64,000 bases of DNA, taken from positions 23,449,370-23,513,369 of the forward strand of contig NC_049904.1 in assembly GCF_001411555.2 (NCBI RefSeq), in the 5' to 3' direction. The notes below the pieces were generated by a model. That model was not told where the DNA came from and did no database searches. It saw only the letters and a list, made by a program, of their open reading frames with translations. This document shows, piece after piece, positions 1 to 12,822 of the stretch (its first letter is position 1; each line of letters begins with the position of its first letter). The translations under genes and the position numbers were made by a program. The stretch comes from Juglans regia (lineage: Eukaryota; Streptophyta; Magnoliopsida; Fagales; Juglandaceae).

Positions 1-3000
1 GCTTTGATGGAGATTCTCCTTTTGATCTCACATTCCTCCAATTTCTCCATCCATTTCTCAACCTAGCATGTTCACGTATTTGAAACTTTTAGTGGTTGGC
101 ACACCAAGAAAGCAAGAAATAGCAGATGATCAGACATTCAAGAAATTACATTGGGGTGATAATATGCATATATCATTCCATTGATCCATATATACCGATC
201 AAGTCCAGATCTGAAATGCCATTCATGCAGACGAGGGAGATCTGGTTTTGCAGGATCAGTATACCCTGTCATTAAAAGTAACGTCACGCATATGAAGCCA
301 GTAGGTATACACATAATCATATATTTATTCTAAAAAATACCTTGAACTTTTGCCAATGGAGTAAGCTTAACAAAATTAAATTTATCATATTAAATCCATA
401 CAAATGTCTTCACCAATATTATTACACGGAATATGAGTCCATAAATAAATTCGCATTAAGAGGAAAAGGTGGTGAACGATCGAAGTTCAAGGGTGATAAC
501 ACTGATAAGCAAACCGACTAGATCACTCTAATCAAATCGCTCCCAAACCTGAAGCCCACAAACTAAAGCTTTAAATCCCAAGTATGAGTTGGGTGCTCTC
601 CAACTTCAGCAAAGTTCACATAAAGAACTAAACTAAAGAAGCTGACTAGCTGAGCTATGAAATGACTTGCTAAATTTCAGATTAGTATTGATGTAGGAGC
701 AAGTAAAAAATAAAGGGCAAAAGGCAACACAAAATTGGTTACTAACCTAAAATGAAGGCTAGTGGACGCCAGAATATGTAAAAAACTCCAGGAATTTCCC
801 AAATCAAGATAACCACAAGAAAGCATCCAAGAATCTTCACAGCCATCACTGAGCGTATCTCATTGTACTTGTTAAAAATACCAAGGGTTCCATACACCAT
901 TAATGTGAAAAGCGTGTGCATTGGACAGATGTAGTACAGCATATAGTCATTGTTCAGAACAATGCAACAAAATGCTACAAAGAAATTTAGCCGCCACATC
1001 ATCTGCATAATATAAAAGACGACTTAGAAGATCTTAGATTAAAAACATACAAAGAAAATAAAGCTGTCAATGGTTGTTTGAGTTAAATGGTTATACGGTC
1101 TATTACCTGAGCAAAGCGTGCAATGCTAAAATCCTTTCTAATGTAATAATAGGAAAAGTTGCCAAATCCAGTCATCCAAACATATGCAGCAATAAACATA
1201 CGTATTGCATTGTATATCTCCGTTGCAGCAAAATAATGGTACATTAGAAATAAGACCTGCAAAAACATAAAAAGAAATGTAGATGCCACTTCAGACATTA
1301 AACTGATGTCAATCCCAAAAGGTTGTCGCATTATCAAAACCTTAACATTCCAATAAAAGAAAAACCAAAACCAAATAGTTTCACAATTTCTCAGTAGCTT
1401 TTATTATCCAAACCATAATACATGGCTGGAATGAAATAAAATAGACCACAGGCAAGAAAGTTTTATGATGTTAGAAAAAACGAATATAATCGAAGGTAAA
1501 TAAAGCAGTTTCGCAGATGTAGGAACACAATTAATGCAAGAACACATACTACAAAAGAATGAAAGCACTTAGATTTCTTTTCTTAAGTGAAAGTTAAACG
1601 TTACTACTAATCACAAGTTGTGAGCTTTGAAGACTACTTGCCTGCATCCATCCTTTCCATTCCTCAGTTTGATGCCGATTGAGGTAAAGTAAGGATTTTC
1701 CAGAGAATGCTGACACATCATTATGCTTCTTCAAAGAAGTCATTGCTGAAACTATGATAAGGAGAATGTAGAGAAAGAGGAAAAGATCACGATTGTATTT
1801 CTGCCCAAGGAAAGAATTGACAAAGATTATCAAAATTGTTAGTAATATATTCCAGCCAATGGTGTGTATCATCATCTGAATTTTAAGCATACAGTATGCA
1901 AAAAAAGAAAAAAGTAGGGAAAATTTTAATCAACCCCTTTGAATAACTATACTCTCCAAACTACCACTCTGTGTAATTTAGCCCTTCTTTAAGATCAAAT
2001 CTTAAAGATCGTGTCACATCACTTATTTTCAAAATGGGGGGCTAAATCACAACTTTGGTCGTTTTGTAGTCATATTGCAAAAAGAATGGTAGTTTGAGGG
2101 GGTAAAGACTGTAAAGTGTGATTTTCCTAAAAAGTTAATGTTATACTATTATCTAATGTTTTACCAAATGAAAATTCATGTCATCAAAAAGTAAGTTGTC
2201 TGGAATGAAGCAGTACTATACTCATGAACAAAAGAACAAGTGTCCAGAATTATATAGGAAAAAAAGCGCCTTGTGGAGATAATTATGCATCATAATATCT
2301 TCGGGTAGCATCTGAGGATAAAAACTATCCTAAACAGAATCACGGATGGGACTAAGGAAACATAGTCAAAGCAAGACAAAAGCACCTTTGTAGATCCTCC
2401 CAGTAAATTTGTACGATCACATATGTAGAAATACAGCAGAATTGCGCCCAATTCAGACCTACGTGAGTGTAATGTGATATAAGAAAGAGAGAAGGCTAAG
2501 TTTTGTATCTCAATAAAAAACATTGTCACTTACATTGCTCTTAAAGTTGCTCTATTTTCTAGCAAAAAGGAGTCGTCCATGGTCAGGAACCTACAAACAT
2601 GAAGAGCAGAAGGTAAGAACACTTGAGACAATAAAAAATGAAACTCCATAAGGATGAAACATAGTAAGCGACCTAATTAGATTCGTTTTTATTGATAAAC
2701 TATGAGACTTTGCAGATGCTGATCTTGTGAGACCTCCTTCCAGCAAAGTAGTCCGATCATCTTCTTTGATTGTCTCCTTTCCCAATTCAACCATATTAAT
2801 GTCTGAATGACTGCAACCCATAAAACTTATCATCAGAGAATATTCTATCTAAAGTATCTTTATTTCTTCCTCTCAATTTCACGAATAACAATCTCCTATA
2901 TTTTGAAAATATATCAAACAGAAGATGAGACTTAGCATCTGTGCCCGAAGGAGAAAAGTGAAAAAACTAGTTAAATTAAATATTAGAAAACTAATTTCAA

Positions 3001-3117
3001 TAAAACTTAAGAAATTGCAGCATCAAATGGAGATCAAACCCTTTTAAATTGAGACACATGGTATAAAGAATAAAATTAGTAGGATCTGTTAGTTCTCTCT
3101 CTCTCCCCCCCCCCCCC

Positions 3118-3157
<40 letters not shown>

Positions 3158-5832
3158 GCCTTTTAATGGCCAAAAGATAATAGCAGTACTTATAAATGAT
3201 CCCACCCTTTGTTGTATTCCACAAATTATTTGGACCACCATAGAGCTCCAATATGGGCCCCCACTCTTTCTGTCAATGTGATGCATTGCCATCTTAGGAT
3301 TTCATCTAGTGTTGCCGCAGCACCGTCCCTCAATCAATTTACTCCCTGATACTGTTTCTTAACCATGTTCTGTTTTTGGATTATTTTTTCAAGGAATATA
3401 GGAATAGGAAACATGGGTTTCAGTTTCTTTTCCTCACAATTGATTTGTCTCACTTTTCAGCTTTGGGGTTAAAGGTGGTTTCTTTCTGCTTGGGTGCCAA
3501 GAAAAATGATGCTAAAGGAACAAAAACTGGTAGGAAGGGATTGAGTTTCCCCAATTCTAGATTAGACTCATTAAGAGAGGTTTTTATACCTTCAAAATTC
3601 TTTTTCTATGCACAATCAGAAACTTCCTTTTTGTTTAGTGTTTTAAAGTGGAGATTTTTACTTTACATTGGCATCAAAACGTGATCATATGGGATAAACA
3701 ATTAGCATAAATCAGAGGAAATATTAGAAAATTTTTAGGTCAGTGAACTGCTAGCCAACCAAAAAATAGAATCTTCAATCTAAGATGATGCCTCTTCTGC
3801 TTGCACTTTATCTTTAACAGGCAGTTTTGCTCAATAGAGCAAGAAAACTAGCAAGGAAACAATTCTAAATTTCTCACCCTATTCCGAGGCAGCTGCTTGA
3901 CTCCTTCAACCATTCTAAAAGAGAAGAGGGTTTGGCATAGCCACCAACCATAGTATCATAATCCAAGTATACAATTATGGACAAGTAAAAGAAGGGAAGC
4001 AGATTGAAATTCAGTATTGGTTAAAATATTTAACATACAAGTATCTGGAAGCCAATCGAAACCACCAAAGATTCAAATAATCCCAATCCATAAAATTTGT
4101 ACCCCCCATGTTGAGAGAAGAAACTTACACTTTGGAAGGATGAGAAGATTTCCTATATTCAAGGAACTCTGAGTATATCCATGCGACAAAAATTTGTACC
4201 ATTCCAAGCAAAAAGGACACCTAGAAAAAATTAAGGAATATCCATTAATAACGGGAAAAGTTTTGTCAAAGGAGAAAATAACTAAACAGAGACAGGCAAA
4301 CAGAACAAGAAAGAGGACACAGTCCCTCAATAAATTCTGAAAATGACATGAAAAGGAAAAAAAAAAAAAAAGTTGTTCTAATGGAATAGATGTTGATTAG
4401 GAAAACAACGGCAAAAAATTGAGCTGCCAATAATGAGTACCATATTTTCATATTGGGCTAGCATCAAAATGTAATCGTTGGGAGAATTCCAAATTAATAT
4501 GGAAGGGTAAGAAAATCAAACACAAGAAGCAATATGACATGCACATTTGCCAAGCAGTGAAGTCTCTTACAGAATTGGGATTGGGGAAGAAGCAATATGG
4601 CATCCTAAAACCAATTGGGATTGGGGAAGATGCACTCAAGTCTTTTACAGAATTCAATCTCATGCCCACAAGTCTATTTTTAGAGTGGTCGCAAAGAGCG
4701 TTATTGTGGATATCCAACAATCCCTCTCTTATGATGATGCTCCTGAGACTTGAATCAATGACTTCTAACTCTGATACTAATTGTCAGACCGTGAGCTGCC
4801 ACTCTACCTAAAACCAATTGCTATTAAAGAAGGCACACTCTCAGGGCACTGTTTCCAGACACCCGGTCCCAATAAAAAAAAAAAAAGGAAGGCACACTCA
4901 AGTCTTAAATATTCAACATCACACCATGCAGGCTTGTTTTAAAGTGGTCGCAAGAAGCAGTATTGTGGACACATCTCAACAAAATTGGTAGCAAATCTTG
5001 AAAAACAATACACATGAATCCAAGGAGTGTAGCAAATTTGAGGAAGGTGCCTCAAGCAAGTTCAAAGGATTTCAATATAGCTCATTGTCACATGAAAGAG
5101 ACAATTATTTAGGGCCAAATTGTTAGCTCTTATTGCAGTTTCCATGTAAGCAATTTACCATCATTGAACCCAATTTCGTCACTAGCTGGAATTGCTCAAA
5201 TAATATTTAGGCTGAACAAACTATTAATTAGATAAGGCAGTAACTTTTCTCTCTCACAAATACAAGCCACCAAGTTAACAAGCACCCAATATGAGCTGAA
5301 AAGTTAAATACCAATTGACAGTCGAAAAAATGAACCATGAATGGATCCATTCGTAGATAAATAAAAACATGAACATTAATTTGGAGTTTGCAATAAATGC
5401 ATCAAAAGAAACAATTTGCCACGTAGAACCAAAGGCATGAATTTAGAAGAAGCAAATAAACAATCTGAACAAAAACTTGCACATGCTAAGAGACACATAA
5501 ACACTAACATACTGGTAAGTTTAAAAATGATAATATACACATTGCATGATAAATGGACTCCTCTTCAGATCAATTGCGCTCTCTAATTTCCAAGAAAATG
5601 TTACAAAAGAAAAAGGCTTGCATGCTCGACAAAATTCATGATGTACAAACAGACTTCAGCCCGAACCACATTATTAGCCCATAATATCAACTACCAATTC
5701 ACCATTCAATTCAACCATGTCTGTCCAATGTTCTCAACATCCACCCAAAAATGAGCAAAAAATTGAGAATATGACACAAAAGCATGCATAAAACCTCACC
5801 TGACCGGGCGTTAGTGGCTCGGAAACCACCAT
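1..5832 (-). CDS. RWA: RWA-type polysaccharide O-acetylation protein, 5' part (10 exons, cut by window edge)
   Basis: RWA proteins are multi-pass Golgi membrane proteins with a Cas1p-type domain. They are needed for O-acetylation of xylan and other wall polysaccharides, probably by supplying acetyl groups to TBL transferases. Exons spliced by eye on the minus strand: 5832-5800, 4220-4129, 2810-2673, 2590-2534, 2458-2386, 1800-1642, 1256-1107, 1002-747, 265-150 and 62-1. Phases join without a stop to give about 378 residues; the usual length is about 540, so the C-terminal third lies beyond base 1. The start reads [18 protein letters not shown], the expected RWA N-terminus and first membrane segment. 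Later family-typical stretches include [39 protein letters not shown] residues, [19 protein letters not shown] and [15 protein letters not shown]. The intron after exon 6 uses a GC donor. Recognition is very secure; which RWA paralogue is less so (RWA1/3/4 group likely from context). Confidence 0.93.
3094..3154. repeat. (C)n-(CT)n microsatellite inside RWA intron 2
   Basis: Short CT run, then about 18 consecutive C, then about 16 CT dinucleotides, all within the intron between RWA exons 2 and 3. Likely length-polymorphic. The homopolymer is also a place where the base count could be a sequencing error. Confidence 0.9.
4557..4975. repeat. Imperfect local duplications in RWA intron 1
   Basis: Within the first RWA intron (4221-5799) the string ATTGGGATTGGGGAAGA occurs twice about 50 bases apart (near 4574 and 4615). 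A longer segment around 4633-4713 (CACTCAAGTCTT... GTGGTCGCAA... ATTGTGGA) recurs degenerately at about 4890-4975. The tract is probably an old transposon fragment; its class is not recognised. Confidence 0.5.
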
Positions 5833-6240
5833 TTCCGGTCCCGCAAAACGGTTGGAAACTGCCAAAACCCCAAGAAAAATTAACCACGTCAATGGATACC
5901 AATGCAGTCATTGTAACCATATGGCAACCAAAAATACATTATAAAAAGTAGAATTGTGAAATTCGAATGGCAGATGGAGCGGAAAAGTACCCTAGCTAGA
6001 GATGGAAGAGAGAGAGAGAGAGAGAGAGAGATCCAAATGCAAGAGGAGCGAGCAAGAGGAGTAGAAGAAGAAGGAAGAGGAGAAATCCTTCGCTTAAAGA
6101 ATGGAGAAAATGTCGGAGGGTGAGTCCCTCTCACTCTGTCTGGATCTGTTCATAGCGGTTGATAGCTGTTGCGGTGGTTTGAGTTGTGGTTGTGCTTTTA
6201 TTCTCAATCGGTCACTCCTCACTTGACTCACTATTCAGCT
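5833..6240 (-). promoter_or_regulatory. RWA 5' leader and proximal promoter region
   Basis: Bases upstream of the RWA start on the minus strand. They include a (CT)n tract (GA on the plus strand, 6007-6031), common in plant 5' leaders. No exact transcription start or clear TATA box was fixed, so the extent is inferred. Confidence 0.4.
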
Positions 6241-7653
6241 TAAATTTTTCATTTCAGAATTAATGACATTTGCAATGAGTACGCAAGTCTTGCGTATTAT
6301 TTTTAAAAAAATTAATTAATCGTAAATTTTTTTAAAAAATAAAAAAGTAAATAATATTTATACAATTTCATGATTATATCTAATATTATTTATAAAATGT
6401 TAATTTATTAATATAAATTTCATATTTACTCAATTGTTTTTAAAAAGAACTCTTGCAACTGCAAATATATTTTTTTTCTTCTTTTATCTACTTGTCTATG
6501 ATTAAAAAAAAAGAGTTTCATGGGTTGTCGATCGGTACTCTCAAACCTCTTTTTGTCTTTACTTTAATGAATATTTGATCATAAATAAATAAAAATAAAA
6601 GTGTTTGTATAGTTTATCTAAGAAAAAAGTGGGGTGGGGTAGATTCTGATAATAAATTATCTCAACAAGAGTTTTTTTTTTTTAATCAATAATTGCATTA
6701 AAATAAAATGAAGAACACAAGAGAAGGGGGCAGGTAAAAATTCTATTTCAATGGAGGCAGTGCAAATAGACAAAATAAAAAAGGGGAATGAATTCAATAA
6801 ATTGGATTTGGATTCATATTTTTCAGCTAAGACAAAAAGGAAAAGATTGAAATAGTAATTTGGGTATTGATATAATTAAAAACATGGGCACTACATGATC
6901 ATATTGTTTTGGTATATATATAGAGTAATGTTATATACAGTCGTAGAGTAATGTTATATACATAGAGTAATGCTACAAACTTCACGATTGTAAAAATTAT
7001 TTCTCATATAATTAATGTCAATGTAAGTATCCATGCTCCATGCAGTCATGTAGTGCATATAGTGTACTTTAGGGGGTCCGATTAACACAAGATAGCATGT
7101 AAAAATCACATGCATGCCTATCTTTTGGCTTTTGGTCATGATGCTGCTTCCAGTTGGGTATTGAATATCGATGGATATATAAGGAGTATAATGATTTATG
7201 GGAGGAAAAGAAAATGGCCTAGCTGTGGGAAGAGAATTAATTAGCTCGTACTCCCACATGACCATGATCGGAGCAAAGAATTAGGAAAGGTTGTAATAGT
7301 TTAAAGAGCATAGAGGGTTAGAGTTGATTAGTCAAATAATAGTTTTTGTTGGTAATAATTTCTTACCACAAGATTAATATAAGGCTCCGATTAGATAAAG
7401 AGTATCTCAAATGATTTGTAAATAGTAATAAAATAATCTGATAATATCTAAAAACAGTTATATTCCCAAACAGGTCCAAATTATGGCCCCATGCACAAAA
7501 ACATTTTGTGGGTTAAGTTGGTCATGGTGTCCTAACACTCCCTCCTCTATTAAAAAACCTTTGTGGGCAAGCCATGGATGGTAAGAGTACTTTATTAGGA
7601 TTATGATAGTAATTATTAAGCATATATAGCATTAATCTGACTTGCTTTCTACG

Positions 7654-7706
<53 letters not shown>

Positions 7707-8035
7707 GCTGTTCTACCTAAAGTCCTAGCTAGATCTAAAGATTTAACAGTAATGAGGGGTACCACCAAACTTAGACTTGCAGAAGTGCATATGAAGAAAC
7801 CCACTTATAAATCAATGTAGCCCCACATGATTGCAGCTTGCTTTGTATATATCAATGTAAAATTCATCATTTTTTTTTAGGCAATTATCACAAGATCAAT
7901 ATGATTTGGTTATGACAGTTTGATATATGAACCAAAAGCTCAAGACTAGTCAGCCTAAAGAATGCTGATGAAAATGACATGGTGTATGTATATTTGTATG
8001 TGTGTGTATATATATATATATATTACACTTTTTCA
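6241..8035. other. Intergenic AT-rich DNA, no gene seen
   Basis: No open frame with a recognisable product. Contains poly-A/T runs, a (TA)n microsatellite at about 7656-7701, and fragments such as the AGAGTAATGTTATATACA tandem near 6924-6972 that resemble a short MITE family also seen near 24605. Confidence 0.5.
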
Positions 8036-9115
8036 TGCGGAGGGGTGAACACCGACTTAGTTGGAGTCGGATTTTCCTAAATCCAACTTCGACTCCGACT
8101 CCAACTTGTGTAACCTCCAATCTGACTGCAACTTTTTGGAGCAAAGTCGAATTTGGGCTTTTAGGTTTGGGCTTCTTTTTTTTTTTTTTTTTAACTTCAT
8201 ATTTAACCCATGTAAAAAAAAAAAATCTTTTGTGAACTTTCAAATATCAATTTTTTGAAAAATTAAAAATTAAAACTAAATCATTCACTGCTAATTTACT
8301 TCTATATTAATATCTGAATTATTTTTATACTAGACATATACTATGTATCTAATTACATGTTATTATATTATAGTATTACATATTATTTTTAGTGTCTAAT
8401 TACATGTTATTATACTATAGTATTATATGCTATTATATTATATTAATTTCTAACTTATTTATAATTTTTTTCTATGCTAGACTTATTTTTAGTATCTAAT
8501 TACATGTTATTATACTTTAATAATTTGGTATTATGTGTTATTAACTTATTATATAGACTTATAGGTTATTTCTATACTGGTGTTTAATATATCTATATAA
8601 GACTTATACTAAAGTGTCTAATTACATGTTATTATACTAATGTCTAACTTATTTCTAACTCAATTATATCCTAGACTTTCTAGTATCTAATTATATGTTA
8701 TTATACTTTAGTAAATTAGTATTATATATTATTAACTTATTATACTAGGCTTATTTAAATACTAGTGTCTAACTTATTTCTATAGTACTTGATTATGTAT
8801 TGTAGTAGTACTATAATGTTTACATATACTAAACTATCATTAGTCTATTTATATTATAGTGTATAAGTATATTATTTTATAATAATTAGCTCATACTAGT
8901 ATATTATTGAATTTAACTATATAAGTTCTAGTTATATAACTATATAAGTATACTAGTATATATGATAAATATATAGATAAATATATTTTTTATAACACAT
9001 ATACAATATCGTAGTCGGATTCGGAGTCAGAATCAGAATTGGAGGGAAAAGTCAGAGTCAGAGTCGGAGTGAAGTTAGATTTTCGAATATTTGCTGCCCT
9101 AGGCGGAGTCTACTT
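8036..9115. repeat. Composite AT-rich repeat with GAGTCGG-rich ends
   Basis: Both edges carry clustered GAGTCGG-type words (8062-8105 and 9010-9075), partly in opposite orientation. The middle, 8280-8960, is a decayed tandem array in which TCTAATTACATGTTATTATA recurs at roughly 8350, 8396, 8491, 8618 and 8690. It looks like a non-autonomous DNA transposon with expanded internal repeats; no target duplication was resolved. Confidence 0.45.
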
Positions 9116-9119
9116 TTTT

Positions 9120-9452
9120 ACAAAGGATCTGAACGAGACTTGTATACTTGAAACATCTCCCGCCTAGACTAAGTTTCGCGCTCGCATCCAATGCGATCGA
9201 GTACATCATCCGCCCAAGCCGAGCTCCACGCTCGCCCCTAGCGCGGTTGAGTACATCTCCCACTTAGCTCTACAAGCTGAGTTCTGCGCATGGAAATCTT
9301 CATCACTTAACACAAACAAAATAGAAAACCGAGGACCTGCTCTCCAAATTTATTTTTCTATAGTCTTATGCAGGCTATCTTCGTCGCAATTTAACTTGAA
9401 GATTCTCAATGTCTTTTTGTTGAGCAAGCTGGCCTTAAGAATCAAGGGCATT
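9120..9452 (+). mobile_element. Ty3/gypsy-type internal remnant next to an LTR
   Basis: A tract of higher GC content with no intact frame, directly before the LTR beginning at 9453. Its last bases (GAATCAAGGGCATT) occupy the place of a polypurine tract, so it is read as the 3' end of the retrotransposon interior, with everything upstream lost. Inference from position and composition. Confidence 0.4.
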
Positions 9453-10134
9453 TGTTAGGGGTTAAAATCCCCTTGGCCTAAAAGGTATCCTAGGCCTAGC
9501 TCAATAGGGCATCCCAGGCCTAGCTCAAAGGGCTACCATCAGGAAGTAAAAGGAAAAAGACAAGAAGTAGACAAAGAAAATGAAGTGTAAGAGAGAAAAG
9601 TGGGAAGGTGACAAAAAAGAGAGAAAAATGAGAAAGAGAAGAAAACAAGTCAAGACACGCGAGGAGAAGTGTGATAAAGTTTACTTTCTCATCTACTACT
9701 GACAGGGGCAGAATAAAAAGGACTTCTAGATGGCTAAGCGGGGGCCAGAAGAGAGGTCATCTTCAACCCCACGACAAGAACTTTAGAGATAGAATCTTCT
9801 CCAGAAAAACTGTCTCTAACATCCATTGTATAGAGAGAAATAAGAGACCATAAGAGACTGTAAAATAATCATATTATAATAGATTTGCCCTCCAAACGAC
9901 CCATGGACATAAGCCTTCTGTCAAACCACGTAAATTGTGTCTTCATCTTTATTTATACTTCTTGTATCTACTTTCTATTCACTATTATGGATATACGTAA
10001 GGGCACCGTACTACTTTTTCGGACCAGCGTCATTGTGGGCTCCGAACCGCCTCATCTAGTCTTGGATCACTTCAACAGGCCGAGATTGACACTTTCTCTC
10101 ATTCTGGCCTATTGTGTAATTTTTGGTATTAACA
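9453..10134 (+). mobile_element. LTR of a Ty3/gypsy-type retrotransposon (truncated copy)
   Basis: Starts TGTTAGGGGTTAAAATCCCC and ends TTTTTGGTATTAACA, so it has the TG...CA ends of an LTR. Length is about 682 bp. The interior is an AG-rich leader followed by a GC-richer 3' part, as in plant gypsy LTRs. No matching second LTR and no 5-bp target duplication were found (GCATT before, ATATA after), so this is a 3' LTR remnant, not a clean solo LTR. A (TA)n run follows at 10135-10180. Confidence 0.55.
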
Positions 10135-10151
10135 ATATATATATATATAAA

Positions 10152-10182
<31 letters not shown>

Positions 10183-10623
10183 CACGTACACGTACCATTA
10201 CTAATTAAGGAACCAAACAATCACGGGTTTCACATGATGATCATTGAGTCCGTCTTCCCTAGCTTGTTAAGACATATGTGTAGAATTACTAAGTACCGAA
10301 ATTATGGGTTTTATTTTCATTTTTTAAAATATCCAAACGTTTATTTCTTAATTTTTATTCAAAATTAGAAATATATATGTTTTCCAAGAAAAAATAATTA
10401 GGTGATCTTGAACATTAAAGACCATCTTGTTAATATATATTTAAAGTCATTATAGGATATATCTAATTTGTCACAAAATCAGCTTATGTATAATATTTTA
10501 TACGTCTGATAAAAAATAAATGATATATATTTTTCAAATCATAAGAAATTGAATGATTACTTGCATGCATGCTTTAATTGAGATTTTACATATAGAGAGT
10601 AAAGACGCTATATATCTCCATGA

Positions 10624-10881
10624 CTAGTAGTTTTCGTTGGTGAAATGCATGTCCTCGATCGTGGGGTACGTAGGATTTTCTTTTTCCTTTTTAATGAAAG
10701 GGCGAGGGAATAGATCAGCTGAATTAGGGCTTTGATCGATGTTGTTTCCCCAGAGGATCTCTGTACGTACTATTGGTAGTAAGAGATCATGATCATGATC
10801 GAGTACTTCTTCTTGAGTTGCTTGATGGTCGATGGAATTAAAGTCTTGAATTTGAATCTTCATCTTCATCATGCAGGGCAT
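10624..10881 (-). CDS. Small hypothetical protein, 85 aa
   Basis: Open frame beginning MPCMMKMKIQIQDFNS and ending IEDMHFTNENY. It is acidic and hydrophilic, with no membrane segment or signal peptide. It is less AT-rich than the flanking DNA and its codon usage looks plausible for a gene, which is why it is listed. No family is recognised, and it may be the last exon of a longer gene or a chance frame. About 2.2 kb of repeat DNA separates it from either transposon neighbour's coding potential, giving no functional context. Confidence 0.25.
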   Translation of the reverse strand: MPCMMKMKIQIQDFNSIDHQATQEEVLDHDHDLLLPIVRTEILWGNNIDQSPNSADLFPRPFIKKEKENPTYPTIEDMHFTNENY

Positions 10882-11298
10882 GATGCTCGAAAATCATCAG
10901 ACTCGTTTGTCATCTCTATCCATCGACTAATTATTATATAGTCCGATTATATATATCCATAACAGGATTAGGGTAGTTATGCTACGACTAACTCAAGTCG
11001 ATTGGTCCCTATCTCATCGCGTATAAATGCTATTAATATATCATGGTGACCATCAGGACCAACCTTTCAGGAATTTTTTTTTTTTTTTTTTTTTCAAAGG
11101 AAGTGATCATCAGTTCAATTGCTTTTTCTGCATGCAACTCGATCAATGCGCAAGAACACAGGTACGGAGGTACCAAAGCTTAGCTAGCTGCATGCATATA
11201 CTATCAGAAACTAAGCATCTCATGATCATGACATGATCAAGATGAGAAAACCCATCAAATTAATTAATGTACAGTAGTACCACCTAATTAGAATTACG

Positions 11299-11437
11299 CA
11301 CTACAAAAAAAAATTAGTTTTTGTGGCCATTTAATTGCGATAAAAAAATTATTTGTGATTAAAATAAACTCATTTTAACTGTAAATAGTCATTTTACTGA
11401 AATTAATTGTCTACAAATAAATAATTTTCTTGTAATG
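11299..11437. mobile_element. CACTA-type MITE, 139 bp
   Basis: Begins CACTACAAAAAAAAATTAG and ends TTTTCTTGTAATG. The inverted ends (CACTACAAAAAAAA against CATTACAAGAAAAT) agree at most positions. The element is flanked on both sides by ACG (11296-11298 and 11438-11440), the 3-bp target duplication expected of the CACTA/EnSpm superfamily. No coding capacity. Confidence 0.8.
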
Positions 11438-11939
11438 ACGTACTAAGAAGAAGATCATGTTTTATAATCATCAAGCCTTTGTCTTAATTATTAACCTGAT
11501 AATTTTTGCATGACATGATTTTCTCAGGAATATTTTGGAGAAGTACTACTAGTACTGCATGGGGTTTGGCCGGCTTTTGATCATGATATATAGTTGAAAG
11601 GTCCAAGAAATTTAAAATCTCGTTTGAATAAGCTGTACTATGAGCGGAACAACAAATGCATCACAACATACGGTACTTCATCATGATGGATGGCACGAAA
11701 TTCATTATAAATAGGATAATTAAGGGATCTGACTCGTTTAATTAAAAGAATTGAATTAAGATTGACTCCTGTAGAACTTGTAGATATAAAAGTTTAGTTA
11801 GGATTAGATGATTAAGTTGATAAGTTTGTATAGGATTAAGTGACTAAAATGATAGAGTTTATCCTATCATTGAGTTGATAATTTTGAATGAATGTAAATT
11901 ATTTATCGATTTTATCTATAACAATCTTAAGTTTATCTT

Positions 11940-12760
11940 GGAGGTAATAGAGGTTGTTTAGATAAGTTATAAGTGGAAAAATCGAGTTTTAAGAAATCTG
12001 CACTTATCCAAATAAGAGGTTAATCTGAAATCTGTTACTGCAATGAAGAGTTATCGTGAAATGTCAGCATTTTGTCAGGAGACGACTTCGCGACCATCAG
12101 CAGAGTTCTATTGCAGATCAAATTCCTACCAGACTCATTATGTCAGCAGAGTCCTATTGCAGATTAAACTTCTATCAGATTTGTTCCGTCAGCAGAATCC
12201 TACTGTAATTAGAATTGATTTTCAAATTGTTTATTTAAGGAATCCTATTGCTTAGAATCAGTAGAAATTCAGATTTGCATATTTTCTAGAGTACTTTTCA
12301 GTACATATTTTGGTGAGAAAATTCATTGGATAATTTTCATATTGTTTCTCTCAGAGAGTGGTACATGAGTGTTTCTAATATTTTATCTCTCTTTTTGAGT
12401 GCGTGTATACTCCATGTTAGAGAATTGATTGTCAAGTTTCAGCCACTGGAGTTCCAGGAGAAAAGTCAATGTTTGAAAGATCGTCAGAGGTTTTAGCTGC
12501 TACTACGGTAGAAAACAAATGGATCATTTGTCTGGTCAAGTAAGAGTTTCAATTGACAAAAATTTTATAATTAAACTTTACTTATAATTAATTGTTAAAT
12601 AATAAAATTGATTTTTTTGAGTTTGGCTGCTCCGTATGGTTTTACCTTTAAAGTGGTTTTTAAAGGATTTTCCTTCAATACCAATCTTAATATTATGCAC
12701 TTCGTTTATTTTATGTATTTAATTGTTTATTAAATTGATAGCTTGCTTGACTCCTATAGA
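11940..12760. repeat. Probable retrotransposon LTR remnant
   Basis: A tract with LTR-like texture (leader-like body ending near ACCAATCTTAATATTATGCA) and no gene. It contains a perfect-period 46-bp tandem triplication beginning at 12097, 12143 and 12189 (unit core TCAGCAGAGTCCTATTGCAG). Ends are not fixed and no paired LTR is present. Confidence 0.3.
12097..12234. repeat. 46-bp tandem repeat, three units
   Basis: Units start at 12097, 12143 and 12189 with the shared core TCAGCAGA(G/A)T(T/C)CTA(T/C)TG. Spacing is exactly 46 bases each time; copies differ by scattered substitutions. It sits inside the LTR-like tract. Confidence 0.75.
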
Positions 12761-12787
12761 ATTATTTGACATGAGTTGAACAACCCA

Positions 12788-12822
<35 letters not shown>

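Noticed and set aside
5889..6134. 81-aa minus-strand frame upstream of RWA
   Set aside because: Includes the (CT)n leader repeat, translated as Ser-Leu; it is 5' leader, not coding.
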